The notes under the pieces are model-generated. The model searched no databases and was not told where the DNA came from. It saw only the letters and a program-made list of their open reading frames with translations. A stretch of DNA of 64,000 nucleotides, from assembly GCA_966211525.1 (NCBI GenBank), contig CBIHOZ010000009.1, positions 16,879 to 80,878 on the forward strand, written 5' to 3'. The translations under genes and the position numbers were made by a program. Below are positions 43,057-52,806 of this stretch, piece by piece; position 1 is the first letter of the stretch, and every line of letters begins with the position of its first letter. Source of the DNA: Ohtaekwangia sp966211525. GTDB lineage: Bacteria > Bacteroidota > Bacteroidia > Cytophagales > Cyclobacteriaceae.

Positions 43057-43500
43057 TCATTTTGTTGTAATAACAGCCTTTGTAAGTCTTCCCCAAGCCA
43101 CAAAAGCAGCTATACCAATAAACACTATATTTATTCCAATATGCGATGCTTCCCCACGAGCAACGTGAAAAACAATCGCACACACCATCAGTACACAAAG
43201 CACTATAGCAGCTATTGGTGTAAGCTTCGGTTTGATGCGAGATAAAGATGGAAGAATTAACCCCATCGCCCCCAGTATATCAACTACACCGGTAAATTTC
43301 ACGAACGCCACCGGCACCTGTCCTGTCCATGGCCACATAGTAGATAACTTCACAATAGGTTCAAACAATTTTGTAAGGCCGGCCCAGAGTAACATGCTTG
43401 CCAAAAGAACTTGTAGTATCCAGAGCACAATATGAAGGGTTTTCGATTTCTTCGGTTCAGTTGTCATCTCACTATATATTTTCTTCGTTTGATGAGGCAA
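43057..43500 (-). CDS. DoxX-family membrane protein
   Basis: A 136-147-residue protein with four transmembrane helices. LLASMLLWAGLTKLFEP and GVVDILGAMGLILP fit DoxX/DoxD-like proteins linked to redox or thiol stress. The start at ATG 43467 (MTTEPKKSK) is as good as 43500. It is divergent from an HxlR regulator, and the duplicated operator between them suggests it is the target. Confidence 0.85.
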   Translation of the reverse strand: MPHQTKKIYSEMTTEPKKSKTLHIVLWILQVLLASMLLWAGLTKLFEPIVKLSTMWPWTGQVPVAFVKFTGVVDILGAMGLILPSLSRIKPKLTPIAAIVLCVLMVCAIVFHVARGEASHIGINIVFIGIAAFVAWGRLTKAVITTK

Positions 43501-43532
43501 ACCTATCTATATTTACTTTCGAATGTATAGTA

Positions 43533-43566
43533 CTATCCCAGCGGATAGCACTATCCTGATGGATAG
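43533..43566. promoter_or_regulatory. Tandem palindromic operator in the DoxX/HxlR intergenic region
   Basis: Two identical inverted repeats, CTATCC-N4-GGATAG, lie at 43533-43548 and 43551-43566, with centres 18 bases apart. They lie between divergent start codons and look like paired binding sites for the winged-helix HxlR dimer. Sequence-specific function is inferred. Confidence 0.75.
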
Positions 43567-43594
43567 TAACGGAAATTAAAATCAAGGATTAGAA

Positions 43595-43933
43595 ATGCTG
43601 ACAACAGGGAGATGCCCATCGAATATGCTTTCCATACGGGATGCTTTGGAAGCGTTGGAAGGAAAGTGGAAGCTGCTTATATTATTTTCATTGTCATCGG
43701 GACCAAAGCGTTTCAAGCAGATATCAAAAGAAGTGAACGGCATCACCGACAAAATACTTTCAAAAGAGTTGAAAAGTCTGGAGACGAATAAACTTATAAA
43801 GCGCGAGGTATATGATACATTTCCTCCGACCGTAGAGTACTCCATTACTCCGCATGGTATGTCACTTGAAAAATTAATGGACGAGTTACATTATTGGGGG
43901 CTAGCGCATCGGAAAAAGATTATGGGCAAGTAA
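43595..43933 (+). CDS. HxlR-family transcriptional regulator
   Basis: A 112-residue winged-helix protein. ALEGKWKLLILFSLSSGPKR, then FKQISKEVNGITDKILSKELK and YDTFPPTVEYSITPHG are characteristic. A Cys sits at position 7 (GRCPS), the place where redox-sensing HxlR proteins carry their sensor Cys, so DoxX may be under redox or electrophile control. The 28 bases between operator and start codon suggest autorepression. Confidence 0.9.
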   Translation: MLTTGRCPSNMLSIRDALEALEGKWKLLILFSLSSGPKRFKQISKEVNGITDKILSKELKSLETNKLIKREVYDTFPPTVEYSITPHGMSLEKLMDELHYWGLAHRKKIMGK

Positions 43934-44092
43934 ATATAAAAATCGCGGCTTCGGCAGACCTGCACATCTTGGAAACGTGGCGTCCTTTAAACATTTTTGT
44001 GATCGGGTAAGTCCAAAGCTTTTAAAGATGTAACCATACCAAACGAATCTGTTACTCAACCACTTTATTATACATCCTCGTCTTCGCATTTC

Positions 44093-45034
44093 ATGAACCT
44101 CATTCAAGTGACTCTCTCTGTATTTCTACTCCTTTCTTTAATCCAGCCAACGCAAGCACAAGACACCCGCTGCGAGTGTTGCTCAAACTCATCGTTAAAG
44201 CTCAGGGAAGATTACGAAGCTATTTTTCCACGCCTTGTTATCAAGAAGAACGGTATCACAGAAGTGATGGTCTATACGAGTCCTTCTGATTCCACTCAGG
44301 CGTCTGGCACGCGCTATAAGGAATTAAAATTCAAGTTCGATCAAAAAGGACAGGTTATAGCCAGAGTACACTATAATCAAAACGGAACGCCTCATTCAAT
44401 CTATGAGTTTGAAAGAAATGGTTCCGGAAAAATATTCAGGCAAACCTTTAGCTATCTGGACAGCGTTGAACAGAAGTCAATAGAACCGGCTGCACCAGAG
44501 ATCACCGACTATTTCTATAACCTGAAGGATAGACTTATCAAAACTAAAAAACGAAATACAAAAGGTCAGGTAATGCCTGACATTATGAGCGACTTCACAA
44601 AGTATGAATATGATAATACAGGCCGTACTACAAAAGTAACGTCACAATATTATTATGGTGAAAATGGACCGGCTACTTCATCGCGTGTTGTTATCTATAC
44701 CTATAAAGACATCCACGGCCAGTCACAAACCTTTATTGACGGCAAGCTCTTTATTACAACAAAAACACAGTATACCAAAGGCTGGAAGCCGCTAACAGAA
44801 ATAGGTTACGATGGTGACTCTATAACTTTTGAAAGTAAATATGAGTACGACCAAAGTGGCAAGCCGACACGCTATGAAACAAAAAGCACAACTATAACCA
44901 GCGAATGTCCGCATAGAGGAACCTACACAGATGTATATAGCTATAATGGTGACGGGTTGCTCAGTATTTTATCGCATAGCTATGAAGATAAGAAGTGTGT
45001 GATGGTGTTTGAGTATAAGAGTCCTTCGCTGTAG
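44093..45034 (+). CDS. Secreted protein with YD-like repeats
   Basis: A 313-residue protein with signal peptide (LSVFLLLSLIQPTQAQ) and a Cys-rich start (RCECC). Beta-strand repeats such as YEYDNTGRTTKVTSQYYYG and YEYDQSGKPTRYETKS resemble RHS/YD repeats at low copy number. No toxin domain is attached. Function not known. Confidence 0.65.
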   Translation: MNLIQVTLSVFLLLSLIQPTQAQDTRCECCSNSSLKLREDYEAIFPRLVIKKNGITEVMVYTSPSDSTQASGTRYKELKFKFDQKGQVIARVHYNQNGTPHSIYEFERNGSGKIFRQTFSYLDSVEQKSIEPAAPEITDYFYNLKDRLIKTKKRNTKGQVMPDIMSDFTKYEYDNTGRTTKVTSQYYYGENGPATSSRVVIYTYKDIHGQSQTFIDGKLFITTKTQYTKGWKPLTEIGYDGDSITFESKYEYDQSGKPTRYETKSTTITSECPHRGTYTDVYSYNGDGLLSILSHSYEDKKCVMVFEYKSPSL

Positions 45035-45049
45035 AGTAAACGCAATTTC

Positions 45050-45367
45050 ATGAATTATCAGTCGGTTAACCTAAACATTCACTACAACGCAGGGAGTGAA
45101 ATCTGGAATAAAATTTCTTCCATATATGAACGAATGGACGGATGGCTAGGCTTTGGCAGGGGAGGGAATGAAGGCGAAGAAGGAATCCCTTATTGGTTTA
45201 GCTATAACGAGACAGAAAAACATATCTCTGCATCAGTAGAGCCTGGCGGGCTTTCGTTTTCAGGACTAATGGAGGACGAGGAATGGGAACTCTGGATTGC
45301 CAAATTAAAATCTATCTCATCCGATATTCTCGGATTTAAAGTTGTCGATCCGGAGACTGGATCTTAA
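45050..45367 (+). CDS. Hypothetical protein
   Basis: A 105-residue soluble acidic protein that is not recognised. GWLGFGRGGNEGEEGIPYWF and a Trp-rich C-terminal part (EEWELWIAKLK) resemble the look of polymorphic-toxin immunity proteins, but no toxin is adjacent. It begins 15 bases after the preceding stop. Confidence 0.55.
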   Translation: MNYQSVNLNIHYNAGSEIWNKISSIYERMDGWLGFGRGGNEGEEGIPYWFSYNETEKHISASVEPGGLSFSGLMEDEEWELWIAKLKSISSDILGFKVVDPETGS

Positions 45368-45414
45368 GCTTAGCTACATTTAAATAGCTATATTCGTTCA
45401 TTTTCCATTCATCC

Positions 45415-46131
45415 ATGCAGTCACAAATAAAGTATATTCTAACGCTTGTAGCACTGGTATACAGCACCATTGCGAATTCGCAACGAGGCCATATTTATGT
45501 TTCCGAAGACAATAAAGGTTATACGGATAGTGAATTTCTAAAGCTTTGGTATGCCTCAGGTGAATTGGTGAATCTTGAAATTGTTAACCGAAAATCTGAC
45601 AGTCTTTTCTTTAGACTAAAACACCATGATAACGCCAGTTACCTGAAAGATATATTAAAAGGCAGTAACTCCTGCGGTAGAAGGAAAAGTAAACCTGTCG
45701 ATCAAATCAAGAAGGAACTATTGGCAGGCCAACTAGCTACTATAAAGCTTGTCTCGTTTAAATATCCCGACACCGTCTTTACCTTAAGCACTCCGAAAAA
45801 AGATGGTAAAGTTGACTTAGATGCTATGTTCGAAGTGAAGACGCTGGGAAAGGATATAGAAGATATACTTCTTGATATTCTTGTTAACTACAGAAACATT
45901 AGTAAAATAGGGCAAGTCATAATGTGTTATGAACCCAGAAATGCCATTCTTTTCGTAGATAAGACTGATAATATTTTAGGCTATATTGAAATATGCTTTG
46001 GTTGTCAGAAATATATAGCGAGTGAAAAAAGTCTGCAGGATTTAAGTTTCTGTGAGGATAAGTTCGAAGCACTTCGAAAAATATTTATGGCAGCAGGGAT
46101 AAAGTATGGAATGAATTATCTTGAGTATTGA
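45415..46131 (+). CDS. Secreted hypothetical protein
   Basis: A 238-residue protein with signal peptide (ILTLVALVYSTIANSQRG). C-terminal Cys residues in EICFGCQKYIAS and LSFCEDKF could form a metal or disulfide site. Not recognised. A two-hairpin element follows directly (46142). Confidence 0.6.
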   Translation: MQSQIKYILTLVALVYSTIANSQRGHIYVSEDNKGYTDSEFLKLWYASGELVNLEIVNRKSDSLFFRLKHHDNASYLKDILKGSNSCGRRKSKPVDQIKKELLAGQLATIKLVSFKYPDTVFTLSTPKKDGKVDLDAMFEVKTLGKDIEDILLDILVNYRNISKIGQVIMCYEPRNAILFVDKTDNILGYIEICFGCQKYIASEKSLQDLSFCEDKFEALRKIFMAAGIKYGMNYLEY

Positions 46132-46141
46132 AATAATCTCC

Positions 46142-46192
46142 CAACAGTCTGGAGACTGTTGCCAATGCTGGCACAAGTCGGAGACTTGCGCC
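46142..46192 (+). repeat. Tandem hairpins related to the two-hairpin repeats
   Basis: CAACAGTCT-GG-AGACTGTTG (46142-46161) and GGCACAAGTC-GGA-GACTTGCGCC (46170-46192) lie 11 bases after a stop codon and share the GGAGACT core with family 1. The sequences are otherwise different from the family-1 elements. Confidence 0.6.
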
Positions 46193-46232
46193 GGTTAATT
46201 TAACGACCTCCAGGTCAGTGATAATACCAACA

Positions 46233-46517
46233 ATGGAACAAAATAAAAAGGAGTTTGACATTATTACCAATCAACCGTATATGCTGCAACAAACAATTGA
46301 TTGGTATAATAACATTTATAAAACAGATTTTGAACTTGCCCGCTTTGTAAGGGATGAGATCAACTTTGCTACTATAGTATATGAAAAAGCTTCTGATTTT
46401 GATGTATTTCAATTAGGCGCTAACTATGGAAGGCAATGTGAGGCTTTTGATAAGACATTCTCATCTTCTATACCACCGGATTATTTTAACGATAAAACAA
46501 AATATCCAAAACAATAA
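46233..46517 (+). CDS. Hypothetical protein
   Basis: A 94-residue soluble protein from ATG 46233 (an in-frame GTG at 46218 is less likely). WYNNIYKTDFELARFVRDEI and EKASDFDVFQLGANYGRQC give a mainly helical fold. No family recognised. Confidence 0.55.
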   Translation: MEQNKKEFDIITNQPYMLQQTIDWYNNIYKTDFELARFVRDEINFATIVYEKASDFDVFQLGANYGRQCEAFDKTFSSSIPPDYFNDKTKYPKQ

Positions 46518-46755
46518 TCAACAGCATCCAATCTCTAAATCTTCCGCATAATCAATTACGGATTACTCTATTTGATCCAGGGTTTCCCGATATCCATAAA
46601 AGTATAGGTTTATGGAATAAATATATAGGAATTGTTGCTGACAAAAATTGAAATTACCACAGGAAGACTACATCAAATTTTATTTTGAAAGAGTAAAATT
46701 TATAGTCTGCTATTTCCCTATATTCATGGTTTCAATAACCCTTGTATACCAGCCT

Positions 46756-47865
46756 ATGAACTTCCTGAAAAACATCCTCAATAAAAAAGAGGAGCCTATC
46801 CAATCTTACCAAGACTTCTGGAATTGGTTTCTGAAAAACGAAAGAGATCTGTATAAAGTCATGAAAGAAAATCGAAATGTTAAAGAGAAGTTTTTCAATG
46901 TAATTTCTCCAAAACTAGACGAGCTTCGTGATGGTTATCATTTTACTACAGGAATGTCTGACGATGATATAGTGACGCTAACAATTACTGCCGATGGCGT
47001 AATCGAAAATATAGTATTTGTAGAAGAACTGGTGCAGGCCGCTCCAACGATAAAGGGATGGACAATAGTAGCGCTCAAGCGACCAGTAGACGAGGAAGGA
47101 ATGGATATTGAAGAGGTGGCGATCGACATGGGTGGCTATACGTTCGAGGCTTCCAATTTATCCTTTTACGCAATGGAAGACGCTAATCCTGACGAAATAG
47201 ATATTACGGTTGTATACGGTGATGACTTCGATGAGAAACGCGCATCAACCATCTCCAGCGGCACCTCTATTTTCTTAGAACATTATCTCGGTGAATTAAG
47301 ATTTGCAACGGCCTTCGACAATATAACTGTAGTGGGTAAAAGTGAAGCCGAGAAGGAACCGGTTCCTATATTGAAGCTCCGTGACTTTTTGATCTGGCGT
47401 GAAAAAGAATTCATAGAGAAATATGAAGGATTACGACATAATACCGAGAACGATACTTACTCTGGTTTTACAGCAGAAACAAAAGAGGGTAAACCTGTTA
47501 TAGCAGTTATCAATACCGATCTGCTCGCGTGGGACAGCAAAGCTTCTCATCCCTGGATTGCCATTATTGAGATTAACTACAACGGTGTCGAAGACAGTGG
47601 ACTGCCTGATGAAGAAACACTCCATTTGTTAGACGATATTGAAAACAAAATAACTGAACAGCTGCAGGATTTTGAAGGTTACCTCAATGTTGGACGTGAG
47701 ACTTCAAACGACATACGCGCTATATTTTTTGCATGCAAAGACTTCAGAAAGCCATCCAAAGTCTTTGACGAAATCCAACATACATTCGCAGACTCATTTG
47801 AAATAAGCTTCGGTATTTTTAAAGACAAATACTGGAAATCTTTCAGTCGATTTGAGGCCGCTTAA
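46756..47865 (+). CDS. DUF695-domain protein
   Basis: A 369-residue cytoplasmic protein. The N-terminal part (to about 210) is not recognised; the C-terminal part (about 230-369) has the DUF695 pattern VINTDLLAWDSKASHPWIAI, NYNGVEDSGLPDEETLHLLD and FEGYLNVGRETSNDIRAIFF. The open frame upstream to 46648 uses a TTG start and adds a poor tail, so ATG 46756 (MNFLKNIL) is chosen. DUF695 has no known biochemical role. Confidence 0.7.
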   Translation: MNFLKNILNKKEEPIQSYQDFWNWFLKNERDLYKVMKENRNVKEKFFNVISPKLDELRDGYHFTTGMSDDDIVTLTITADGVIENIVFVEELVQAAPTIKGWTIVALKRPVDEEGMDIEEVAIDMGGYTFEASNLSFYAMEDANPDEIDITVVYGDDFDEKRASTISSGTSIFLEHYLGELRFATAFDNITVVGKSEAEKEPVPILKLRDFLIWREKEFIEKYEGLRHNTENDTYSGFTAETKEGKPVIAVINTDLLAWDSKASHPWIAIIEINYNGVEDSGLPDEETLHLLDDIENKITEQLQDFEGYLNVGRETSNDIRAIFFACKDFRKPSKVFDEIQHTFADSFEISFGIFKDKYWKSFSRFEAA

Positions 47866-48162
47866 AATCTGAGTAGGTATCAACAAATGGTGATCAGCAT
47901 AAACTCTGGTCACCGTTCCTGCTACAGCCTAGGGGTAGCGTTGTATCCCGATCCATACAGCATAGCTATCTCCCGTCATCATAGACATTGTCTCAAGTTT
48001 AATAGATATGTCCTATTGAAACATCGACCTGTAGAACGAAGAACATCGTCTGTTACTTTTCCAAAAATCACTTCGATAACAGGAACGATTTTATTTTTTA
48101 TTCCAGCGGTATGCGTATTTACTACTCAAAGCTATATTTTAGTGGTTACCCAAACCGCTGGC

Positions 48163-48894
48163 ATGAAACACTCCCCTTTCCTACCGATTGTCTTGCTCTG
48201 GCTTCTTGCGCAGGCAACCGTTGCACAGTCTTTTAAAAATGACACAACCTTTGTTGCTGCAGCCGTTGGCAGCGCGGTTAAAAATTATAACAATGCCATT
48301 CAAGGTCAGGCGCAGTTGTATAATGGAAGTGATTACGCATTATACCTCTCGCTGAAAGAGGAACATCCGTACTTCGGAACAGACGACTGGGTGTTCGGTT
48401 CCGTATACTATGACGGCTACCTGTACGAAAATGTACCACTGTTGTACGACCTCTCTTCCGATCAACTGCTTACGGAAACCTACTACAGCAGCAGCGTTAT
48501 GAAACTTACCAAAGACAAAGTCCGCTCTTTCACATTGCCGGACCAGCGTGTCTTCGTAAACCGGCCGGATACGAGCCTGTCGCCCGGGTATTACGAAGTA
48601 CTTTACAACGGTAAGACTAGAGCATACGCGCGTCACATCAAGATCCTGCAGGAGACACTCACCTCGCAGGAGATCATTCACGAGTTTGATGAGAAAACAC
48701 GATACTATATCTGCATGAACAACCAGTGTCACGCTATAAAAAGTAAAGGTGCTCTGCTGAAACTATTTGGAGACAAGAAACGCGAAGCCGTTCAATATGT
48801 AAAACAAGGCAAGAAACTTCCGTACCGAAAAAACCGCCGGCAGTATATTACCCGCTTAGCTGAATTCCACGACCGTAGCCAAACAAACCCATGA
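48163..48894 (+). CDS. Secreted protein, first gene of the STN-receptor operon
   Basis: A 243-residue protein with signal peptide (MKHSPFLPIVLLWLLAQATV) and a beta-rich mature part with a basic end (GKKLPYRKNRRQYITRL). The start at ATG 48163 gives this signal peptide; an open frame reaches back to 47887 but is not convincing. It overlaps the receptor gene by 4 bases. Not recognised; a periplasmic partner of the receptor is a reasonable guess. The 297 bases before it hold nothing else identified. Confidence 0.7.
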   Translation: MKHSPFLPIVLLWLLAQATVAQSFKNDTTFVAAAVGSAVKNYNNAIQGQAQLYNGSDYALYLSLKEEHPYFGTDDWVFGSVYYDGYLYENVPLLYDLSSDQLLTETYYSSSVMKLTKDKVRSFTLPDQRVFVNRPDTSLSPGYYEVLYNGKTRAYARHIKILQETLTSQEIIHEFDEKTRYYICMNNQCHAIKSKGALLKLFGDKKREAVQYVKQGKKLPYRKNRRQYITRLAEFHDRSQTNP

Positions 48895-51644
48895 TTAAAA
48901 AACTACCCTATCTGTTACTTCTTCTCCTGGTGATGGCTACTACGGGATATAGCCAGCGTGCAACCCGTATCACCGCTCAGTTTTCAGGGGCAACGTTTGA
49001 TCAGGTCGTAAGCAAAATCGAAGAACAAACCGATTATCGTTTATCGTACAATGCTTCATGGACCGATAGCCTTACCGTTAACCTCAACGCTTCCAATGAA
49101 GAGGTAACATCTGTACTGGATAAAATTCTGACCCAAACCGAACTCCATTACAATATATACCAGAACCAGATTTACATTACGCGTGAAAGACAGATCCTGA
49201 CGGAACTTCCACTCGAGTTTTTTGGTCCTGAAGAAAACAAAACCAAAGCCGCACCTTCCTTTGACTATACCGATTTTGAACAACGCGAGAAAAAGAAAAA
49301 ACTGGCCGAAGAAAAATTATATACTATTGGCCCGCGTACCGATAACCTGCAAGGCAAAGCTACAATAGCAGGTACTGTTCGGGATTCAAAATCAGGAGAG
49401 CCGGTAATCGGAGCTTCGGTTTACGTGGAGAACCCGATGATCGGAGCTTCTACCGATCAGTTCGGCCACTACTCACTCACGCTTCCAAAAGGACAACATA
49501 TACTGAAAGTAAAAAGCATCGGCATGAAGAATACCCATCGCCAGGTAATGCTCAATGCGAATGGAAGACTTGACATAGAGATTGAAGAAGATATAACACC
49601 GCTGAAAGAAGTAGTAGTTGAGTCTGATCGCGATGCGCGTGTAACCGGCATGCAGATGGGCATGGAAAAACTCGACATCAAGACCATGAAGCAAATGCCG
49701 CTCGCACTAGGCGAAACCGACATCATGAAAGTTGTGCTGACATTACCCGGTGTACAAACCGTTGGTGAAGGTACCGTTGGTTTGAATGTACGCGGTGGCG
49801 CTACCAATCAGAATCTGATCCTCTACAACGATGCTACGGTATATAATCCATCGCACTTGTTTGGTTTCTTCTCTACGTTTAACCCGGATGTACTTAAAAA
49901 TGTAGAGCTATATAAAAGCGGTATAAATGCAGAGTATGGCGGGCGACTTTCTTCCGTGCTCGATGTACACACACGCGAAGGAAACCTGAAGAAACTTTCA
50001 GGTTCTGGTGGTATAAGTCCTATCACCGGCAGATTTAGTCTCGAAGGTCCTATCATTAAAGACAAGACTTCATTCCTGCTGGGCGTACGCTCAACGTATT
50101 CCGACTGGATACTGGATAGGGTGAAGACGGATGAACTGAAGAGCAGCGATGCATCGTTCTATGATTTGAATGCGAGCATCAGTCACAAAATCGATGATGA
50201 TAACAATATATACCTGTCGGGGTATATGAGTAAGGATAAATTCAAACTCAATTCTGATACAGCATATAAGTATAGCGACCGTAATGCCTCACTGAAATGG
50301 AAGCACGTTTTCAATTCCAAGCTATACGGTGTACTTACCGGTACCTATAGCCGCTATGAATATGCGGTTACCAGCAACTCCAGTCCTATCAACGCTTTTG
50401 AAATGGACTTTGCCATCAAGCAATGGAACGCGAAGGCAGATATAAATTATTTCCCAAATGCAAAACATACCATTACAGCAGGTGCCAGTGTGACACGCTA
50501 CGATTTGTCGCCCGGCAATTATCAACCGTATGGTGCGGAGTCTATGGTAATTCCGGATGTACTGCAGGACGAACAAGGATTGGAGAGCGCTGTATATGTA
50601 GGTGAAAATTTTGACATAACACCTACGTTTTCTGTTTATGCGGGCTTGCGCTATTCATACTATCAGAACTATGGTCCGCGGGAAGTATACCGCTATGCTC
50701 CGGGTGTGCCGCGCCAGGAATCTTCGATACAGGATACCGTGCAGTATGGTTCTGGTCCTATAGCAACCTATCATGGTGCAGAACCGCGGGTTTCAGTACG
50801 TTATCTCTTATCGGAGAGTGCCTCGCTGAAGTTCAGCTATAACCGTATGCGACAGTATATACAAATGCTGTCCAATACAACGGTGATTGCACCTACCGAT
50901 ATATGGAAGCTCAGCGATAGCTACATCCGTCCGCAGGTAGGCGATCAGCTCTCCGTAGGTTTCTACAAAAATCTACGAGGTAACATGATCGAAGTATCAC
51001 TGGAAGGATACTACAAGAAAATTCAAAATGCTACTGATTTTAAAGATGGAGCTTCTCTCCTGCTCAACCATCATCTTGAAACCGATATACTCAATGCAGA
51101 AGGAAAAGCTTACGGTGTAGAGTTCATGCTGAAGAAAGCAACGGGTAAATTAAACGGATGGATCAGCTATACCTATTCGCGCACGATGTTAAAAACACTG
51201 GGCACCACCGCCAGCGAGACTATCAACAGCGGCAAGTATTATCCGAGCAGTTATGACAAGCCGCATGCTGTAAACTTTATCGGCAACTATAAATTCAGCA
51301 GGCGATTTAATTTCTCGATGAATATAGTATATAGCACCGGCCGGCCAATCACATTGCCGATTGCCAAGTATGATCTGGGCGGCTCAATGCGTGTTTACTA
51401 CTCAGATCGTAACGCCTTCCGCATTCCGGACTATATCCGTACCGATATATCGATCAACATCGAAGGTAATCACAAAGTACGAAAGCTCGCACACAGCTCG
51501 TGGACATTTGCAGTATATAACCTGTGGGGTCGCGAGAATGCTTACTCGGTTTATTTCACATCAGAGAATGGCAGGATCAGGGGATATAAAATGTCAATCT
51601 TCGCGCGTCCAATTCCAACCATTACCTATAACTTTAAATTCTAA
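48891..51644 (+). CDS. TonB-dependent receptor with STN and regulatory-like N-terminal domains
   Basis: A 917-residue outer membrane receptor. After the signal peptide come an STN/secretin-N domain (about 25-100; TRITAQFSGATFDQVVSKIE), a charged linker, a carboxypeptidase-regulatory-like domain (about 155-250; GTVRDSKSGEPVIGASVYVE), a plug domain (QMPLALGETDIMKVVLTLPG, LNVRGGATNQNLILYNDATV) and a beta-barrel ending in a terminal Phe (ITYNFKF). STN domains usually signal to FecI/FecR or only sense substrate; no sigma or anti-sigma gene is seen here. The substrate is unknown; genes 48163-55197 form its operon. Confidence 0.9.
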   Translation: MIKKLPYLLLLLLVMATTGYSQRATRITAQFSGATFDQVVSKIEEQTDYRLSYNASWTDSLTVNLNASNEEVTSVLDKILTQTELHYNIYQNQIYITRERQILTELPLEFFGPEENKTKAAPSFDYTDFEQREKKKKLAEEKLYTIGPRTDNLQGKATIAGTVRDSKSGEPVIGASVYVENPMIGASTDQFGHYSLTLPKGQHILKVKSIGMKNTHRQVMLNANGRLDIEIEEDITPLKEVVVESDRDARVTGMQMGMEKLDIKTMKQMPLALGETDIMKVVLTLPGVQTVGEGTVGLNVRGGATNQNLILYNDATVYNPSHLFGFFSTFNPDVLKNVELYKSGINAEYGGRLSSVLDVHTREGNLKKLSGSGGISPITGRFSLEGPIIKDKTSFLLGVRSTYSDWILDRVKTDELKSSDASFYDLNASISHKIDDDNNIYLSGYMSKDKFKLNSDTAYKYSDRNASLKWKHVFNSKLYGVLTGTYSRYEYAVTSNSSPINAFEMDFAIKQWNAKADINYFPNAKHTITAGASVTRYDLSPGNYQPYGAESMVIPDVLQDEQGLESAVYVGENFDITPTFSVYAGLRYSYYQNYGPREVYRYAPGVPRQESSIQDTVQYGSGPIATYHGAEPRVSVRYLLSESASLKFSYNRMRQYIQMLSNTTVIAPTDIWKLSDSYIRPQVGDQLSVGFYKNLRGNMIEVSLEGYYKKIQNATDFKDGASLLLNHHLETDILNAEGKAYGVEFMLKKATGKLNGWISYTYSRTMLKTLGTTASETINSGKYYPSSYDKPHAVNFIGNYKFSRRFNFSMNIVYSTGRPITLPIAKYDLGGSMRVYYSDRNAFRIPDYIRTDISINIEGNHKVRKLAHSSWTFAVYNLWGRENAYSVYFTSENGRIRGYKMSIFARPIPTITYNFKF

Positions 51645-51649
51645 AGATC

Positions 51650-52795
51650 ATGAAAGCCCTATATCGACATTCACTTCTGATCTTATTATATACTGCGTTC
51701 ATAACAGGTTGCGTTGAACCGTACGCACCACCAATTATAGAATCCAACACAAACTACCTGGTTGTAGATGGTTTTGTGAACAGCACGGATGGAACTGCTA
51801 TAGTAAAGCTTTCGCGTGCTATACCGCTGTCGTCAACAGACTCGCCTCCACCGGAAGTGAATGCGACTATATTTGTTGAGGACGATAAGGGGAACCGCAC
51901 TACACTGCAAGGTGATGCGACCGGCAATTATACCGGATCGGGTATACCGATCGACATGGGAAGCAAATACAGACTGCGCATCCGCACGTTCGACACAAAA
52001 GAATATCTATCAGACTATATTGAGTTGAAAGAATCTCCGCCCATTGATGATCTGAAATTTATTCCGCGCGATAACAGCATCAGCATTGTTGTATCCACGC
52101 ATGATGATACGGGTGATAGCCGGTATTATCAGTGGAGCTATGATGAGACATGGGAATATACCGCAGTATATATGTCGGGACTGATATATGTGGATGGCGA
52201 AGTGCTGAGCCGTCCGGATGATGAGTTTATTCATCGTTGCTGGCGAACGCTTTCTTCGAAACATATTATCATCAGTTCATCCGAAAAAATACAGGATGAC
52301 GTGATCAGCGAATTTCCGGTTGTCAATATTTCAAAAGGATCGCAGAAGCTTTTTATCAAATATAGTATGCTGCTGAGACAGCGCGTACTTACCCGCGAAG
52401 CATATGACTATTGGGAGGAACTTCAAAAAACAACGGAGAACCTGGGTGGACTCTTCGATCCTCAGCCGGGAAAAGTAACGGGCAATATTCACAGTGTAAG
52501 CGATGCGACAGAGCCTGTGCTCGGTTACTTCAGTGGCGGATCGGTACAGGAGAAAAGATTTTTTATTGGCCTGCGCGATCTTCCTGATAACTTAAAGGCC
52601 TATCAAACCATTGGCAACTGTGTACAGGATACCGTACTTCTGGCAGATTTACCAGAATACTCTCCGGACTTTAATGAATTAATATCAACCGCCACCAATG
52701 GCCCTGTCACCATTGGGTATACCTATGCTTCTAAATCGTGTGCCGATTGCCGCACACAAGGTGGTACCACTACAAGACCCGAGTTCTGGCAATAA
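51650..52795 (+). CDS. DUF4249 surface lipoprotein
   Basis: A 381-residue lipoprotein (signal LLYTAFITGC). NYLVVDGFVNSTDGTAIVKL and the middle part match DUF4249, whose genes commonly sit next to a TonB-dependent receptor, probably as an accessory lipoprotein in place of SusD. It starts 5 bases after the receptor and ends 11 bases before the next gene. A CADC pair lies near the C-terminus (SKSCADCRTQGG). Confidence 0.83.
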   Translation: MKALYRHSLLILLYTAFITGCVEPYAPPIIESNTNYLVVDGFVNSTDGTAIVKLSRAIPLSSTDSPPPEVNATIFVEDDKGNRTTLQGDATGNYTGSGIPIDMGSKYRLRIRTFDTKEYLSDYIELKESPPIDDLKFIPRDNSISIVVSTHDDTGDSRYYQWSYDETWEYTAVYMSGLIYVDGEVLSRPDDEFIHRCWRTLSSKHIIISSSEKIQDDVISEFPVVNISKGSQKLFIKYSMLLRQRVLTREAYDYWEELQKTTENLGGLFDPQPGKVTGNIHSVSDATEPVLGYFSGGSVQEKRFFIGLRDLPDNLKAYQTIGNCVQDTVLLADLPEYSPDFNELISTATNGPVTIGYTYASKSCADCRTQGGTTTRPEFWQ

Positions 52796-52806
52796 ACTTT
52801 ATACGT

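Noticed and set aside
44093..45034. RHS polymorphic toxin
   Set aside because: Only a few YD-like repeats, no RHS core signature and no C-terminal toxin domain.
47887..48162. Longer form of the first operon protein
   Set aside because: The extra 92 residues are not protein-like and the ATG at 48163 is followed by a good signal peptide.
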